64,000 nt of DNA from Acidobacteriota bacterium (lineage in GTDB: Bacteria > Actinomycetota > Acidimicrobiia > Acidimicrobiales > Acidimicrobilacustridaceae), in NCBI GenBank assembly GCA_018969405.1, contig JAGWYK010000005.1, positions 1 through 64,000 of the forward strand. Reading direction: 5' to 3'. Numbering within the stretch: position 1 is the first letter of the stretch; the number at the start of each line of letters is the position of its first letter. Below, piece after piece: positions 18,951 to 27,466 of this stretch. The position numbers and the translations under genes were made by a program. The notes below the pieces were generated by a model. That model was given only the letters and a program-made list of their open reading frames with translations, searched no databases and was not told the origin of the DNA.

Positions 18951-19745
18951 CTAGACGTTCTTCTCGTGGACCAGGCGAAGGCCGTGGAGCGTGATCCACG
19001 GTTCGATGTGTTCGATGCGCGCCGAGAACGGCGTGATGAGTTCGGCGAGTCCGCCGGTGCTGATCACCGTGCAGGTGCCGAGCTCGGCCTCGATGCGATC
19101 GCAGAGCCCGTCGACCTGGGCGGCGAAGCCGTAGACCGCACCGGACTGGATGGACTCGACGGTGGACTTGCCCAGCACGCTGCGCGGGGCGCGCAGCTCG
19201 ACCGCCCGCAGGGCCGCGGCGCGACCCACGAGGGCGTCCATGGACACCTCGATGCCCGGGGCGATGGCCCCTCCCAGGTACACACCGTCGGCGGAGATCG
19301 CATCGCAGGTGGTGGCGGTGCCGAAGTCGGCCACGATGGTGGGTCCGCCGTAGAGATCGAACGCCCCGATGGCGTTGGCGATGCGATCGGCGCCGACCTC
19401 CTTGGGATTGTCGTAGTCGATGCGGATGCCGGTGCGGACACCGGGTTCGATCACGATCGGTTCGAAGTCGAGATGACGCTCGGCGATCTCGCGCAGCGTG
19501 GCGGTGACCCGGGGCACGCCCGAGGAGACCACGATGCCGTCGAGATCGGCGAAGCTGTTGCGCCGCAGGGCCAGGAACCCCTGCAGCAGCACGGCGAACT
19601 CATCGGAGGTGCGATCGGCGGCGGTGGAGATCCGCCAGTGGTCGAGCAGTCCCTCCTCGGGGCGACGCCCGGCGGCGGAACCTCCCTCGAGGTCGTAGAG
19701 ACCGATGACGGTCTGGGTGTTGCCGGCATCGACGGCGAGCAGCAT
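18951..19745 (-). CDS. coaX: Type III pantothenate kinase
   Basis: A 264-residue ASKHA-fold kinase, the first step from pantothenate to CoA. MLLAVDAGNTQTVIGLYD provides the phosphate-1 loop with the catalytic Asp. GADRIANAIGAFDLYG, DFGTATTCDAI and GGAIAPGIEVSMDAL are family hallmarks. The length is standard. It starts 11 bases after nadC and ends the long minus-strand cofactor operon, complementing panC four genes upstream. Confidence 0.95.
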   Translation of the reverse strand: MLLAVDAGNTQTVIGLYDLEGGSAAGRRPEEGLLDHWRISTAADRTSDEFAVLLQGFLALRRNSFADLDGIVVSSGVPRVTATLREIAERHLDFEPIVIEPGVRTGIRIDYDNPKEVGADRIANAIGAFDLYGGPTIVADFGTATTCDAISADGVYLGGAIAPGIEVSMDALVGRAAALRAVELRAPRSVLGKSTVESIQSGAVYGFAAQVDGLCDRIEAELGTCTVISTGGLAELITPFSARIEHIEPWITLHGLRLVHEKNV

Positions 19746-19756
19746 GGGTCCCCCGA

Positions 19757-20611
19757 TCAGACCGGATCGATGTCGAGGCCGATGTCGAGCACCGGCGCAC
19801 TGTTGGTGAGGCCACCGATCGAGATGCAGTCGACCCCGGTGGCGGCGTAGTCGGCGACGGTGTCGAGGGTGATGCCCCCGGAGGCCTCGACCAGCGGACG
19901 ACGGGCGGAGGCCGCGGCCTCGGCCACACAGTCGGCGACCTGCTGCGGGGTCATGTTGTCGAGCAGCAGCGCATCGGCTCCGGCGGCGAGCGCCTCATGC
20001 ACCTGCTCGGGATGATCGCACTCGACATGCACGGTGCGGCCCGGCCACATCGAGCGGGCCCGGGCCACCGCGTCGGTGATGCCGAACAGCGCGATGTGGT
20101 TGTCCTTGAGCAGGATCCAGTCCGAGAGGTTGCCGCGATGGTTCGTGCCCCCACCGGCGCGCACGGCGGCCTTCTCCAGCACCCGCAGGCCCGGTGTGGT
20201 CTTGCGGGTGTCCCAGATGCGCACATCGTCGCCGGCGGCGTCGACGAAGGCGCGGGTTCGGGTGGCGATGCCGGAGAGATGCCCGAGGAAGTTGAGCGCG
20301 GTGCGCTCGGCGGTGAGGATCGAGGCCAACCGACCCGAGGCCTCGGCCAGCACCATGCCGGGGGCCACGCGATCGCCGTCGGCCACCGACCACACCAGCG
20401 CGACCGAGGGGTCGATCTGGGCGAACGCCTCGGTGGCACAGGCCGTGCCGGCCACCACACCGGACGCACGAGACACGAAGCGGGCGGTGGCGGTGAGATC
20501 GGTCGGCAGCAGCGCCGAGGTGAGGTCGCCGAGAGGGAGGAGGTCCTCGGCCAGGGCCCGTTCGACGGCATCGACGACCGCAGTGGTGGGCGGCGGGACG
20601 GGCGGGGTCAT
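19757..20611 (-). CDS. nadC: Nicotinate-nucleotide pyrophosphorylase (quinolinate phosphoribosyltransferase)
   Basis: This 284-residue enzyme joins quinolinate and PRPP with decarboxylation. It starts with AVERALAEDLLPLGDLTSALL. The substrate-binding residues appear in RTALNFLGHLSGIATRT, WDTRKTTPGLRVLEKAAVRAGGGTNHR, DWILLKDNH and VEASGGITLDTVADYAATGVDCISIGGLTNS. It overlaps the end of nadB by four bases (ATGA). Confidence 0.96.
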   Translation of the reverse strand: MTPPVPPPTTAVVDAVERALAEDLLPLGDLTSALLPTDLTATARFVSRASGVVAGTACATEAFAQIDPSVALVWSVADGDRVAPGMVLAEASGRLASILTAERTALNFLGHLSGIATRTRAFVDAAGDDVRIWDTRKTTPGLRVLEKAAVRAGGGTNHRGNLSDWILLKDNHIALFGITDAVARARSMWPGRTVHVECDHPEQVHEALAAGADALLLDNMTPQQVADCVAEAAASARRPLVEASGGITLDTVADYAATGVDCISIGGLTNSAPVLDIGLDIDPV

Positions 20612-22242
20612 GCCGAGAGCCTGCCCGCTGCAGGGGGTTCGGGGCGAACCGCGCCACCGATGACGATCCGACGGGCGAGCTCGGCCGAGACCGCCGGGAA
20701 GTCCTCGCGGGTGTGGGCGCCCCGGCTCTCGGTGCGCTCCAGCGCGGCGGCCAGCAGGGCCGAGGCCACCGCCGCCAGGTTGGCCAGTTCCCAGGCGGGA
20801 GCCCCCGATCCCTCCGAGGCCACAGCGGCCGCCCGCTCGACGACCGACGCGGTGCGGGCCAGCGAGTCGGCATCGCGCAGCACCCCGGCCCCCTGGGTCA
20901 TGGTCCGCTGCAGTTCGGTGCGGGCGGCGATGACCTCGGCGGGCGCAGCGGGGGGCGCATCAAGAGCCAGCGATGGGGCGGCCCGATACATGGCGACCGG
21001 GACACCGGAATCCTGCGGGGGCGATCCGTCGGGGCCCAGCGCGGCGCGCATGGCCCCGGTGGCCCCCGGTCGATCGACACCGCGCTCGACCGCCTCCACC
21101 ACCCGGGCACCGAACACCATGCCCTCGAGCAGCGAGTTGGAGGCCAACCGGTTGGCGCCGTGCACACCGGAACAGGCGACCTCGCCGGCCGCCCAGAGTC
21201 CGGGCAGCAGGGTGGCTCCGTCGAGATCGGTGAGGATGCCACCGCACAGGTAGTGGGCGGCCGGGGCGATGGGCAGCCAGTCACGACTCGGATCGAGCCC
21301 GACCTCCGCCAGCGCCGCAGCGATGGTGGGGAAGCGCTCGGAGAAGTGATCGAGACCGGTGGCGTCGAGCCAGCAGTGATCCACATCGAGTTCGATCATG
21401 CGCCGGGTCATGGCCCGGCTGACCTGATCCCGCGGGAGCAGTTCGTCCACGAACTGTTCACCGGTCGTGTCGCGCAGCAGTGCACCATGACCGCGCAGCG
21501 CCTCCGACAGCAGCGGCCGGGGCATGCGCGGATGGTGGAGCGCGGTGGGATGGAACTGCACGAACTCCACATCGGCCACGGCCACACCTGCCCGCAGGGC
21601 CATGGCCACACCGTCACCGGTGGCCTCGAGCGGATTGGTGGTGACGGCGAACAGCTGCCCCGCTCCCCCGGCGGCCAGCAGCACATGACGGGCGCGCACC
21701 ACCGTGATGGCACCGGTGGGATCCGCCGCCCGGACCCCGACGCACCGACCGTCCTCGATCACGAGGTCGAGAGCGAAGTGGTTCTCGAGGATGACGGCGG
21801 CCGAGCGGCGCACCGCCACCACGAGGGCCCGTTCGATCTCGGCCCCGGTGGCCGCTCCTCCGGCGTGCACGACGCGGGCGAGCGAATGCCCGCCCTCGCG
21901 GGCCAGTTCGAGACGTCCCTGCTCGTCGCGATCGAACGCCGCCCCGAGGGTGATGAGATCGCGCACACGACCCGGTCCCTCCTCCACCAGCACACGAACT
22001 GCATCGATGTCGCAGAGTCCCGCTCCGGCGGCGAGGGTGTCGGCCAGATGGAGATCGGTGGAGTCGGGATCGCCGCCGAGCACCGCGGCCACCCCACCCT
22101 GGGCCCATCGGGTGGTGGACTGCTCGAGATCACCCTTGGTGAGCACCCCCACCCGCAGCCCGTGGGCATCAGCGGCCCGCACCGCCGCGGACAGGCCGGC
22201 CACCCCGGAACCGATCACCAGCAGATCGAGATCCGTGGTCAT
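20608..22242 (-). CDS. nadB: L-aspartate oxidase
   Basis: This 544-residue FAD enzyme oxidises aspartate to iminoaspartate. The dinucleotide motif is VIGSGVAGLSAAVRA. STTRWAQGGVAAVLG, the catalytic-domain segments FVQFHPTAL and LLSEALRGHGA, and LWAAGEVACSGVHGANRLASNSLLEG are all typical. The C-terminal helical domain is present. Its start overlaps panC by four bases and its end overlaps nadC by four. The quinolinate synthase gene nadA is not in the window. Confidence 0.96.
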   Translation of the reverse strand: MTTDLDLLVIGSGVAGLSAAVRAADAHGLRVGVLTKGDLEQSTTRWAQGGVAAVLGGDPDSTDLHLADTLAAGAGLCDIDAVRVLVEEGPGRVRDLITLGAAFDRDEQGRLELAREGGHSLARVVHAGGAATGAEIERALVVAVRRSAAVILENHFALDLVIEDGRCVGVRAADPTGAITVVRARHVLLAAGGAGQLFAVTTNPLEATGDGVAMALRAGVAVADVEFVQFHPTALHHPRMPRPLLSEALRGHGALLRDTTGEQFVDELLPRDQVSRAMTRRMIELDVDHCWLDATGLDHFSERFPTIAAALAEVGLDPSRDWLPIAPAAHYLCGGILTDLDGATLLPGLWAAGEVACSGVHGANRLASNSLLEGMVFGARVVEAVERGVDRPGATGAMRAALGPDGSPPQDSGVPVAMYRAAPSLALDAPPAAPAEVIAARTELQRTMTQGAGVLRDADSLARTASVVERAAAVASEGSGAPAWELANLAAVASALLAAALERTESRGAHTREDFPAVSAELARRIVIGGAVRPEPPAAGRLSA

Positions 22243-23099
22243 GGGGCCACCACCCCGATGTTGTCGAGCAGACGGGTGGAACCGAACCGGGCCGTGAGGA
22301 TGACGCGGGCCGCCACACCGGGGAGGAGTTCGGTGAGCGGCTCGAGCGAGGAGGCGTCGACCACGGCGACGTACTCGAGCGCGGCGCGGGGCTCGGCCCC
22401 GAGACGGGTGCTGACGAGCCCGATGAGTGCTCGGGCATCGCGTTCGCCGCCGGCGACGGCATCGGCGGCGTCGCGCAGGGCCCGATGCAGCACCGGGGCC
22501 GCGGCGCGGTCCTCGGCCGACAGGTAGACGTTCCGGCTCGACAGCGCCAGGCCGTCGGCCTCGCGCAGGATCGGGCAGGGCACCACCGTGACGGGCTGGT
22601 CCAGGTCGGCCGCCATGCGGGTGACCACGGCGAGCTGCTGGTAGTCCTTCTCACCGAAGTAGGCACGACAGGCACCGGCGAGGTTGAACAACTTGGTGAC
22701 CACGGTGGTGACCCCATCGAAATGCGTGGGTCGGGCCGCGCCCTCCATGGTGGCGGTGAGCCCATCGACATGCACGGTGGTCAGGGTGGGCATCGGGTAC
22801 ATCTCGACGTCCGACGGGGTGAACACCACGGTGGTGCCGACCTCGGCCGCCAGTTCGAGGTCGCGTTCGAGGGTCCGCGGATAGGCGCTGAGGTCCTCGC
22901 CGGCGGCGAACTGCAGCGGGTTCACGAAGATGGTGAGCGCCACCACATCACAGTCACGGCGGGCCGCCTCGAGCAGGGATCGGTGACCGGCGTGCAGCGC
23001 ACCCATGGTGGGCACCAGTCCGATGCTGCGACCGGCTCGACGTTCAGCCTCCAGGACCCGCCGGAACTCCGCCCTCGTCGGGACCACCAGCATGCTCAT
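22239..23099 (-). CDS. panC: Pantothenate synthetase
   Basis: A 286-residue enzyme that condenses pantoate and beta-alanine with ATP. It shows VPTMGALHAGHRSL (HIGH-like), TIFVNPLQF, FGEKDYQQL (KMSKS-like region follows) and ALSSRNVYLS. Length is typical. Two in-frame ATGs stand six bases apart at the start; the first is annotated. It lies 15 bases after folK in the same run. PanB and panD are not here. Confidence 0.96.
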   Translation of the reverse strand: MSMLVVPTRAEFRRVLEAERRAGRSIGLVPTMGALHAGHRSLLEAARRDCDVVALTIFVNPLQFAAGEDLSAYPRTLERDLELAAEVGTTVVFTPSDVEMYPMPTLTTVHVDGLTATMEGAARPTHFDGVTTVVTKLFNLAGACRAYFGEKDYQQLAVVTRMAADLDQPVTVVPCPILREADGLALSSRNVYLSAEDRAAAPVLHRALRDAADAVAGGERDARALIGLVSTRLGAEPRAALEYVAVVDASSLEPLTELLPGVAARVILTARFGSTRLLDNIGVVAP

Positions 23100-23114
23100 G
23101 CTCCGCCCCGGTGC

Positions 23115-23579
23115 TCAGTGCGACTCAGCAGCCAACGGGCCGAGGCGATCGACATGCCCCTCAGCCTGCTCCCGCCAGTCGGCACCGGCAACATCGGGGG
23201 CGAGATCGGCCAGCGGCGCCATGACGAACCGGCGGCTGCGCATCCGCGGATGGGGGATCTCGAGATCGGGCTCGGCGATGGTGACGCCGTCCATCCAGAC
23301 GATGTCGACATCGAGGGTGCGCGGACCCCAGCGCACCACGCGGACGCGATCAGCCGCCGCCTCGAGGCGATGGCACACACCGAGAAGTTCATGCGGAGTG
23401 AGATCGGTGTCGATCTCGACGACGATGTTGAGGAAGGGATCCTGTTCGGGTCCGCCGACCGGATCGGTGCGGTAGAGCGGTGACACCGCGACCACCCCGT
23501 CGAGGGAGTCCACCGCGTTGCGCAGCAGCGTCAGCGAGTCACCCATGTTGGAGCCGAGACTCAGGAACGCACGGGTCAT
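23115..23579 (-). CDS. folK: 2-amino-4-hydroxy-6-hydroxymethyldihydropteridine diphosphokinase
   Basis: A 154-residue pyrophosphokinase of folate synthesis. It starts FLSLGSNMGDSLTLLRNAV and shows SPLYRTDPVGGPEQDPFLNIV. The catalytic/metal site is in RWGPRTLDVDIVWMDGVTI and the substrate loop in PHPRMRSRRFVMAPLADLAP. The ATG directly abuts the folB stop codon, which implies coupled translation. Confidence 0.95.
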   Translation of the reverse strand: MTRAFLSLGSNMGDSLTLLRNAVDSLDGVVAVSPLYRTDPVGGPEQDPFLNIVVEIDTDLTPHELLGVCHRLEAAADRVRVVRWGPRTLDVDIVWMDGVTIAEPDLEIPHPRMRSRRFVMAPLADLAPDVAGADWREQAEGHVDRLGPLAAESH

Positions 23580-23945
23580 TCAGCGTCCCCGTGTGATGCA
23601 CACACCCGAGGTGGCCAGTGCCTGGGGCACCGGTGGTCGCAGCTTTCGGACCGTGACCGTGACCGACAGCACCCGGGGATCGACGAGCATGGCGTCCGCG
23701 ATCAGTTGGACCAGTCGTTCGAGCAGGATCGGTTCGGCGGTGAGGATGACCCGTTCGATCTCGGCGGTGAGGGCGCCGTAGTCGAGGGTGTCGGCGAGGC
23801 GGTCGGTGGCGCCGGCGAGGGAGAGGTCGGCGACGAGATCGAGATCGACCTCGAGCGGCTGGGGCCGCACGCGCTCCTCGGGGAGGGCGCCGCAGATGCC
23901 GACGACCACGAGGCCGCGCAGTTCGATGCGATCGGTGGAGGACAT
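23580..23945 (-). CDS. folB: Dihydroneopterin aldolase
   Basis: A 121-residue protein that cleaves dihydroneopterin to 6-hydroxymethyldihydropterin. IELRGLVVVGICGALPEERVRPQPLEVDLDL, the DTLDYGALTAEI segment, LLERLVQLIAD and the late catalytic lysine in VRKLRPPVP are typical. Next to it upstream is the phosphatase-like gene, 10 bases away, and downstream is folK with no gap. Confidence 0.93.
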   Translation of the reverse strand: MSSTDRIELRGLVVVGICGALPEERVRPQPLEVDLDLVADLSLAGATDRLADTLDYGALTAEIERVILTAEPILLERLVQLIADAMLVDPRVLSVTVTVRKLRPPVPQALATSGVCITRGR

Positions 23946-23955
23946 GGCGGGTGGT

Positions 23956-24477
23956 TCAGACCTCGGGGGACGGGAGACGCTCGGCCATCGAGACCAGTTC
24001 GCGGCCCAGAGGGCCGAGCTGCCGCTGCGTGAGTCGCTCGACCACCGTGACCGTGCGCGGTGCGGTGTCCACGAGGCCGTTCCAGAGGAGGTAGCCGGCG
24101 ATCAGACCGCAGACGCGATCGCCGAGTTCCTCGGAGTGGATCAGCACCCGTTCACCGGACTCGAGCAGCTGGCGGAGCTCACGGAAGAACGTCAGCTCGA
24201 AGGCCGCCCGATCGTCCTCGGGGAGGGGCCGATGGCGCCACACCACCCCGAGCTCGTCGTAGTTGTGCAGATTGTGCGGGGCCCCGGTGATGGAGATGAC
24301 GCAGGTGAACCCCTGCTCCCGCACCCAGATGATCTCCTCCTGGCGGCGCACCTTGCGATGGTTGGCGCCGTAGCCGCCGGGGCGTTCGCACACGGCCAGG
24401 TGATCGGTGATCACCCAGTGGAAGTTGCGGGGTCGGATCCCCTGCGCCCACTTGCCCTTGCTTGCCACGGCCATCAT
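23956..24477 (-). CDS. Dual-specificity phosphatase-fold protein lacking the catalytic cysteine (probable pseudophosphatase)
   Basis: A 173-residue protein. It resembles small tyrosine/dual-specificity phosphatases: an early NFHWVITDHLAVCERPGG segment, EIIWVREQGFTCVISIT, GVVWRHRPLPED (general-acid region) and then VLIHSEELGDRVCGLIAGYLL at the P-loop position. The active-site motif C-x5-R is here S-x5-R (Ser115, Arg121, after His114), so classic Cys-based catalysis is not possible. It overlaps the folP stop by four bases (ATGA), locking it into the folate operon between folP and folB. A regulatory or binding role is inference; a different enzymatic use of the fold is also possible. Confidence 0.72.
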   Translation of the reverse strand: MMAVASKGKWAQGIRPRNFHWVITDHLAVCERPGGYGANHRKVRRQEEIIWVREQGFTCVISITGAPHNLHNYDELGVVWRHRPLPEDDRAAFELTFFRELRQLLESGERVLIHSEELGDRVCGLIAGYLLWNGLVDTAPRTVTVVERLTQRQLGPLGRELVSMAERLPSPEV

Positions 24478-25274
24478 GCTGCCACGACTCTGGCCGCCTG
24501 GACGGCGGCCCGCACATCGTGGGCCCGGACCATCGCCGCGCCCCGGTGCATGGCCCAGACCTCGGTGGCGATCGAGCCGGCCAGTCGGTCGGTGGGGTCC
24601 ACCGGATCGGGGACCCGGTCGGAATCGGCCAGGATCCGCCCCAGGGTGGCCTTCCGGCTGGTTCCGACCAGCACCGGACGACCCAGCGCCACCACACGGT
24701 CGAGATGGGCGAGCAGGTCGAGATTGTGCTGGTGGGTCTTGCCGAAGCCGAATCCCGGGTCGATCCAGACCTCGGTCACCCCGGCCCGCTCGGCCTGTGC
24801 CGCCCGCTGGTCGAGGAACTCGCAGACCTCCGCCACCACATCGTCATAGGTGGGTTCGACCTGCATGGTGGCCGGCTCGCCCTGCATGTGCATGGCCACC
24901 CAGCCCACGCCGAGATCGGCGGCCACGGTCCACAGTTCGGCCGACACATCGTTGATGAGCGTGGCGCCGGCAGCCACCGCGGCGCGGGCCACCTCCGGTT
25001 TGCGGGTGTCGATGCTGACCCGGCCATGGGCGACCAGACGCTCGATCACCGGCACGACACGACGGATCTCCTCGGCGGCGTCGACCGGAGCGGCGCCGGG
25101 TCGGGTGGATTCACCACCGACATCGATGATCGAGGCGCCCTCGGCGAACAGCTCCACGCCATGGAGGACAGCGGCATCGGGTTCGAGGAAGCGTCCACCG
25201 TCGCTGAAGGAGTCGGGCGTGACGTTGAGGATCCCCATGACCATGGGGATGGAGGGTGAGGCCCCGGTCGTCAT
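24474..25274 (-). CDS. folP: Dihydropteroate synthase
   Basis: This 266-residue TIM barrel joins p-aminobenzoate to the pterin diphosphate. MGILNVTPDSFSDGGRF, IIDVGGESTRPGA, VSIDTRKPEVARAA, LINDVSAE, WIDPGFGFGKTHQHN and LVGTSRKATLG are in order. The GTSRK loop is the sulfonamide/PABA region. It abuts folE upstream (TAG followed directly by ATG) and overlaps the phosphatase-like gene downstream. Confidence 0.96.
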   Translation of the reverse strand: MTTGASPSIPMVMGILNVTPDSFSDGGRFLEPDAAVLHGVELFAEGASIIDVGGESTRPGAAPVDAAEEIRRVVPVIERLVAHGRVSIDTRKPEVARAAVAAGATLINDVSAELWTVAADLGVGWVAMHMQGEPATMQVEPTYDDVVAEVCEFLDQRAAQAERAGVTEVWIDPGFGFGKTHQHNLDLLAHLDRVVALGRPVLVGTSRKATLGRILADSDRVPDPVDPTDRLAGSIATEVWAMHRGAAMVRAHDVRAAVQAARVVAA

Positions 25275-25847
25275 CTAGCGGCGTTCGATGAAGCGCATGG
25301 CTTCGGCCCGCGTTGATGCACTCTCCCGGAACAGACCACGGACCGCCGAGGTCACCGTGGAGGACCCGGGCTTGCGCACGCCGCGCATGGACATGCACAG
25401 ATGCTCGGCCTCGATGACCACCAGCACACCGCGGGGGGCCAGTGTGCGCTCGAGCTCATCGGCGATCTGACCGGTGAGCCGCTCCTGCACCTGCGGCCGC
25501 TTGGCGTAGGCGTCGACGAGGCGGGCGATCTTCGACAGACCGGTGACCCGTCCGTCGGGGGCGGGGATGTAGGCGACATGGGCGTGGCCCATGAAGGGCA
25601 CGAGATGGTGCTCGCACATGGAGGTCATCGGGATGTCCCGCACCATGACCATCTCATCGTGGTTGGCCTCGAACATCACCTTCAGATGCGACTGGGGATC
25701 GTCGCGGAGGCCGGCGAAGACCTCGGCGTACATCCGGGCCACCCGCTGCGGGGTGTCGAGCAGACCATCTCGGTCGGGGTCCTCGCCGATGGCGGCGAGG
25801 ATCTCGCGGACAGCGGCGGCGATGCGGGGAAGATCGACGGGTTCCAT
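25275..25847 (-). CDS. folE: GTP cyclohydrolase I
   Basis: A 190-residue type IA enzyme, the first step of folate synthesis. [30 protein letters not shown] contains a zinc Cys and the catalytic His region; [21 protein letters not shown] and [19 protein letters not shown] (second zinc Cys) are intact. In most actinobacteria ftsH lies between hpt and folE; here only 83 noncoding bases do. TAG stop directly followed by the folP ATG. Confidence 0.96.
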   Translation of the reverse strand: MEPVDLPRIAAAVREILAAIGEDPDRDGLLDTPQRVARMYAEVFAGLRDDPQSHLKVMFEANHDEMVMVRDIPMTSMCEHHLVPFMGHAHVAYIPAPDGRVTGLSKIARLVDAYAKRPQVQERLTGQIADELERTLAPRGVLVVIEAEHLCMSMRGVRKPGSSTVTSAVRGLFRESASTRAEAMRFIERR

Positions 25848-25930
25848 CAGGATCGATTCCTGTTCGGGGTGACCGGAGGGTCACACGGACGAGGTCGGGA
25901 ACGGTGCTTCGCTCTGGGGCTCGGGAGTTC

Positions 25931-26530
25931 TCAACCGCCGGACGGGGAGACACCGCTGTCGTGGCCGACATAGGTGCGGATGTCGCGGAGATTGCGGTAC
26001 CGCTCGGCGACGTCGAGACCGTAGCCCACGATGAAGGTGTTGGCGATCCGGAACCCGACATAGGCGAGTTCGGGTTCGACCTTCTGCTGACCCTCCTTGA
26101 GCAGCAGCGCACAGACGGCGAGCGAGGCCGGGTTGCGAGCAGCCAGGTTCTTCAGCAGGTAGTTGAGCGTGAGACCGCTGTCGACGATGTCCTCCACCAC
26201 GATGACGTCACGACCACCGAGGTCGATGTCGAGATCCTTGACGATCCGCACCACACCACTGGTCTTGGTGGCGGTGCCGTAGGACGAGACCGCCATGAAG
26301 TCCAGCTCGACCGGGAGGTTGATGTGGCGGGCGAGGTCGGCCATGAACAGCACCGCGCCCTTGAGCACACAGATCAGCAGCGGTGCCCGACCGGCGTAGT
26401 CACGGGTGATCTCCGCACCGAGCTCGCCGAGTCGACGCTGGATGTCGTCATGGGTGACGACGATGTCGCCGAGCATCGGATCGTCATCAGGAGCGGGGAA
26501 CGAAGCGGCGACATCAGCGGAGTCGGGCAC
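25931..26530 (-). CDS. hpt: Hypoxanthine phosphoribosyltransferase
   Basis: A 199-residue purine salvage enzyme (IMP/GMP from bases and PRPP). LLICVLKGAVLFMADLARHI, the flexible loop VSSYGTATKTSG, the PRPP loop VIVVEDIVDSGLTL and the C-terminal YVGFRIANTFIVGYGLDVAERYRNL are all present. The GTG at 26530 is chosen because TAACTT, which starts with the tilS stop codon, lies 8 bases upstream; the frame continues further up without a good start. Confidence 0.95.
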   Translation of the reverse strand: MPDSADVAASFPAPDDDPMLGDIVVTHDDIQRRLGELGAEITRDYAGRAPLLICVLKGAVLFMADLARHINLPVELDFMAVSSYGTATKTSGVVRIVKDLDIDLGGRDVIVVEDIVDSGLTLNYLLKNLAARNPASLAVCALLLKEGQQKVEPELAYVGFRIANTFIVGYGLDVAERYRNLRDIRTYVGHDSGVSPSGG

Positions 26531-26538
26531 AGCCGATG

Positions 26539-26544
26539 AAGTTA
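26539..26544 (-). promoter_or_regulatory. Candidate -10 (TAACTT) formed from the tilS stop codon, driving hpt
   Basis: The TAA stop of tilS is the first half of TAACTT, which ends 8 bases before the hpt GTG. Confidence 0.4.
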
Positions 26545-27459
26545 GCCCACCGTCGGTTCCGCCTCGCCCGGCACGAGACGGAGTCGACCGGCGGTGCGCT
26601 CGACACGACGACCGCCGCCGACATCGGTGGCGAGCGCGTCGAGACGGGCGACGGCCAGCACCCGCTCGACGGTGGCCGCATCGGGAGGATGGGCGTCGAG
26701 ATCGTCGATCCGCAACCACTCCCGGATGGCGACCCTCGCCACCACCACATCGGCGGCGGCCAGGGCGCGTGCATCGGTGACGTCGAGCGCAGCCGCCTCG
26801 GAGCGCAGATGATCGGAGATGGCCGCCAGCAGATCGCCCTGACGGACCAGCACGGGCACGGCATCGCGGTGGGCGAGATCGCGCAGCAGCGGCAGCAGTT
26901 CGTGACGGATCCGATTGCGCAGGAAGGCCGGGTCGCGGTTGGAGGGATCCACGAAGGGGACGAGATCCTCGGCGACGCACACCGCTTCGGTCTCGGCCCG
27001 CCGGAGTTCGACGATGGGATGGCGCGGCCCCGGGCGGATGCCGGCCAGACCATCGAGGCCCGCCCCGCGCAGCAGGTTGAGCAGGATGGTCTCGGCCCGA
27101 TCGTCGGCGGTGTGGCCGAGCGCGGCATCGGGACCGAGCACCTCATGGCGAAGACGCCGGGCCCGGGCCTCGAGGTTCGGACCCGGATCGAGGGCGATCC
27201 GCTCGGCGCGGAACTCCGCCCCGAAGCGGGCGGCGACGGCGGCCACCATCTCGGCCTCGGCCGCCGAACCGGTCCGCAGCCCGTGATCGACGTGCACCGC
27301 GGTCACCCGGCAGCCGGCGGCGACGGCGAGCAGGAGCAGCGCCAGGGAATCGGCACCCCCCGACACCCCGCAGGTCAGCGCCGTGCCCGGCGCCGGGAAC
27401 GCACATCGGCGCAGCAGCTCGCCATGGCGCGCCCGCAGCTGCTCGACGAGATCGGCCAT
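26542..27459 (-). CDS. tilS: tRNA(Ile)-lysidine synthase
   Basis: It modifies the wobble cytidine of tRNA-Ile(CAU) with lysine so that it reads AUA. The PP-loop is LTCGVSGGADSLALLLLAV (SGGxDS, residues about 28-46). DHGLRTGSAAEAEMVA, LGHTADDRAETILLNLLRGAGLDGLAGI and NRDPAFLRNRIRHELLPLL are the catalytic-domain hallmarks. The ATG at 27459 gives 305 residues, a normal actinobacterial length. It begins 7 bases after the DUF2342 gene. Confidence 0.94.
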   Translation of the reverse strand: MADLVEQLRARHGELLRRCAFPAPGTALTCGVSGGADSLALLLLAVAAGCRVTAVHVDHGLRTGSAAEAEMVAAVAARFGAEFRAERIALDPGPNLEARARRLRHEVLGPDAALGHTADDRAETILLNLLRGAGLDGLAGIRPGPRHPIVELRRAETEAVCVAEDLVPFVDPSNRDPAFLRNRIRHELLPLLRDLAHRDAVPVLVRQGDLLAAISDHLRSEAAALDVTDARALAAADVVVARVAIREWLRIDDLDAHPPDAATVERVLAVARLDALATDVGGGRRVERTAGRLRLVPGEAEPTVG

Positions 27460-27466
27460 GGGGTGG

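Noticed and set aside
22239-25847. The folate/pantothenate run as an antibiotic-type cluster
   Set aside because: All enzymes are primary metabolism with conserved order; no tailoring or carrier genes.
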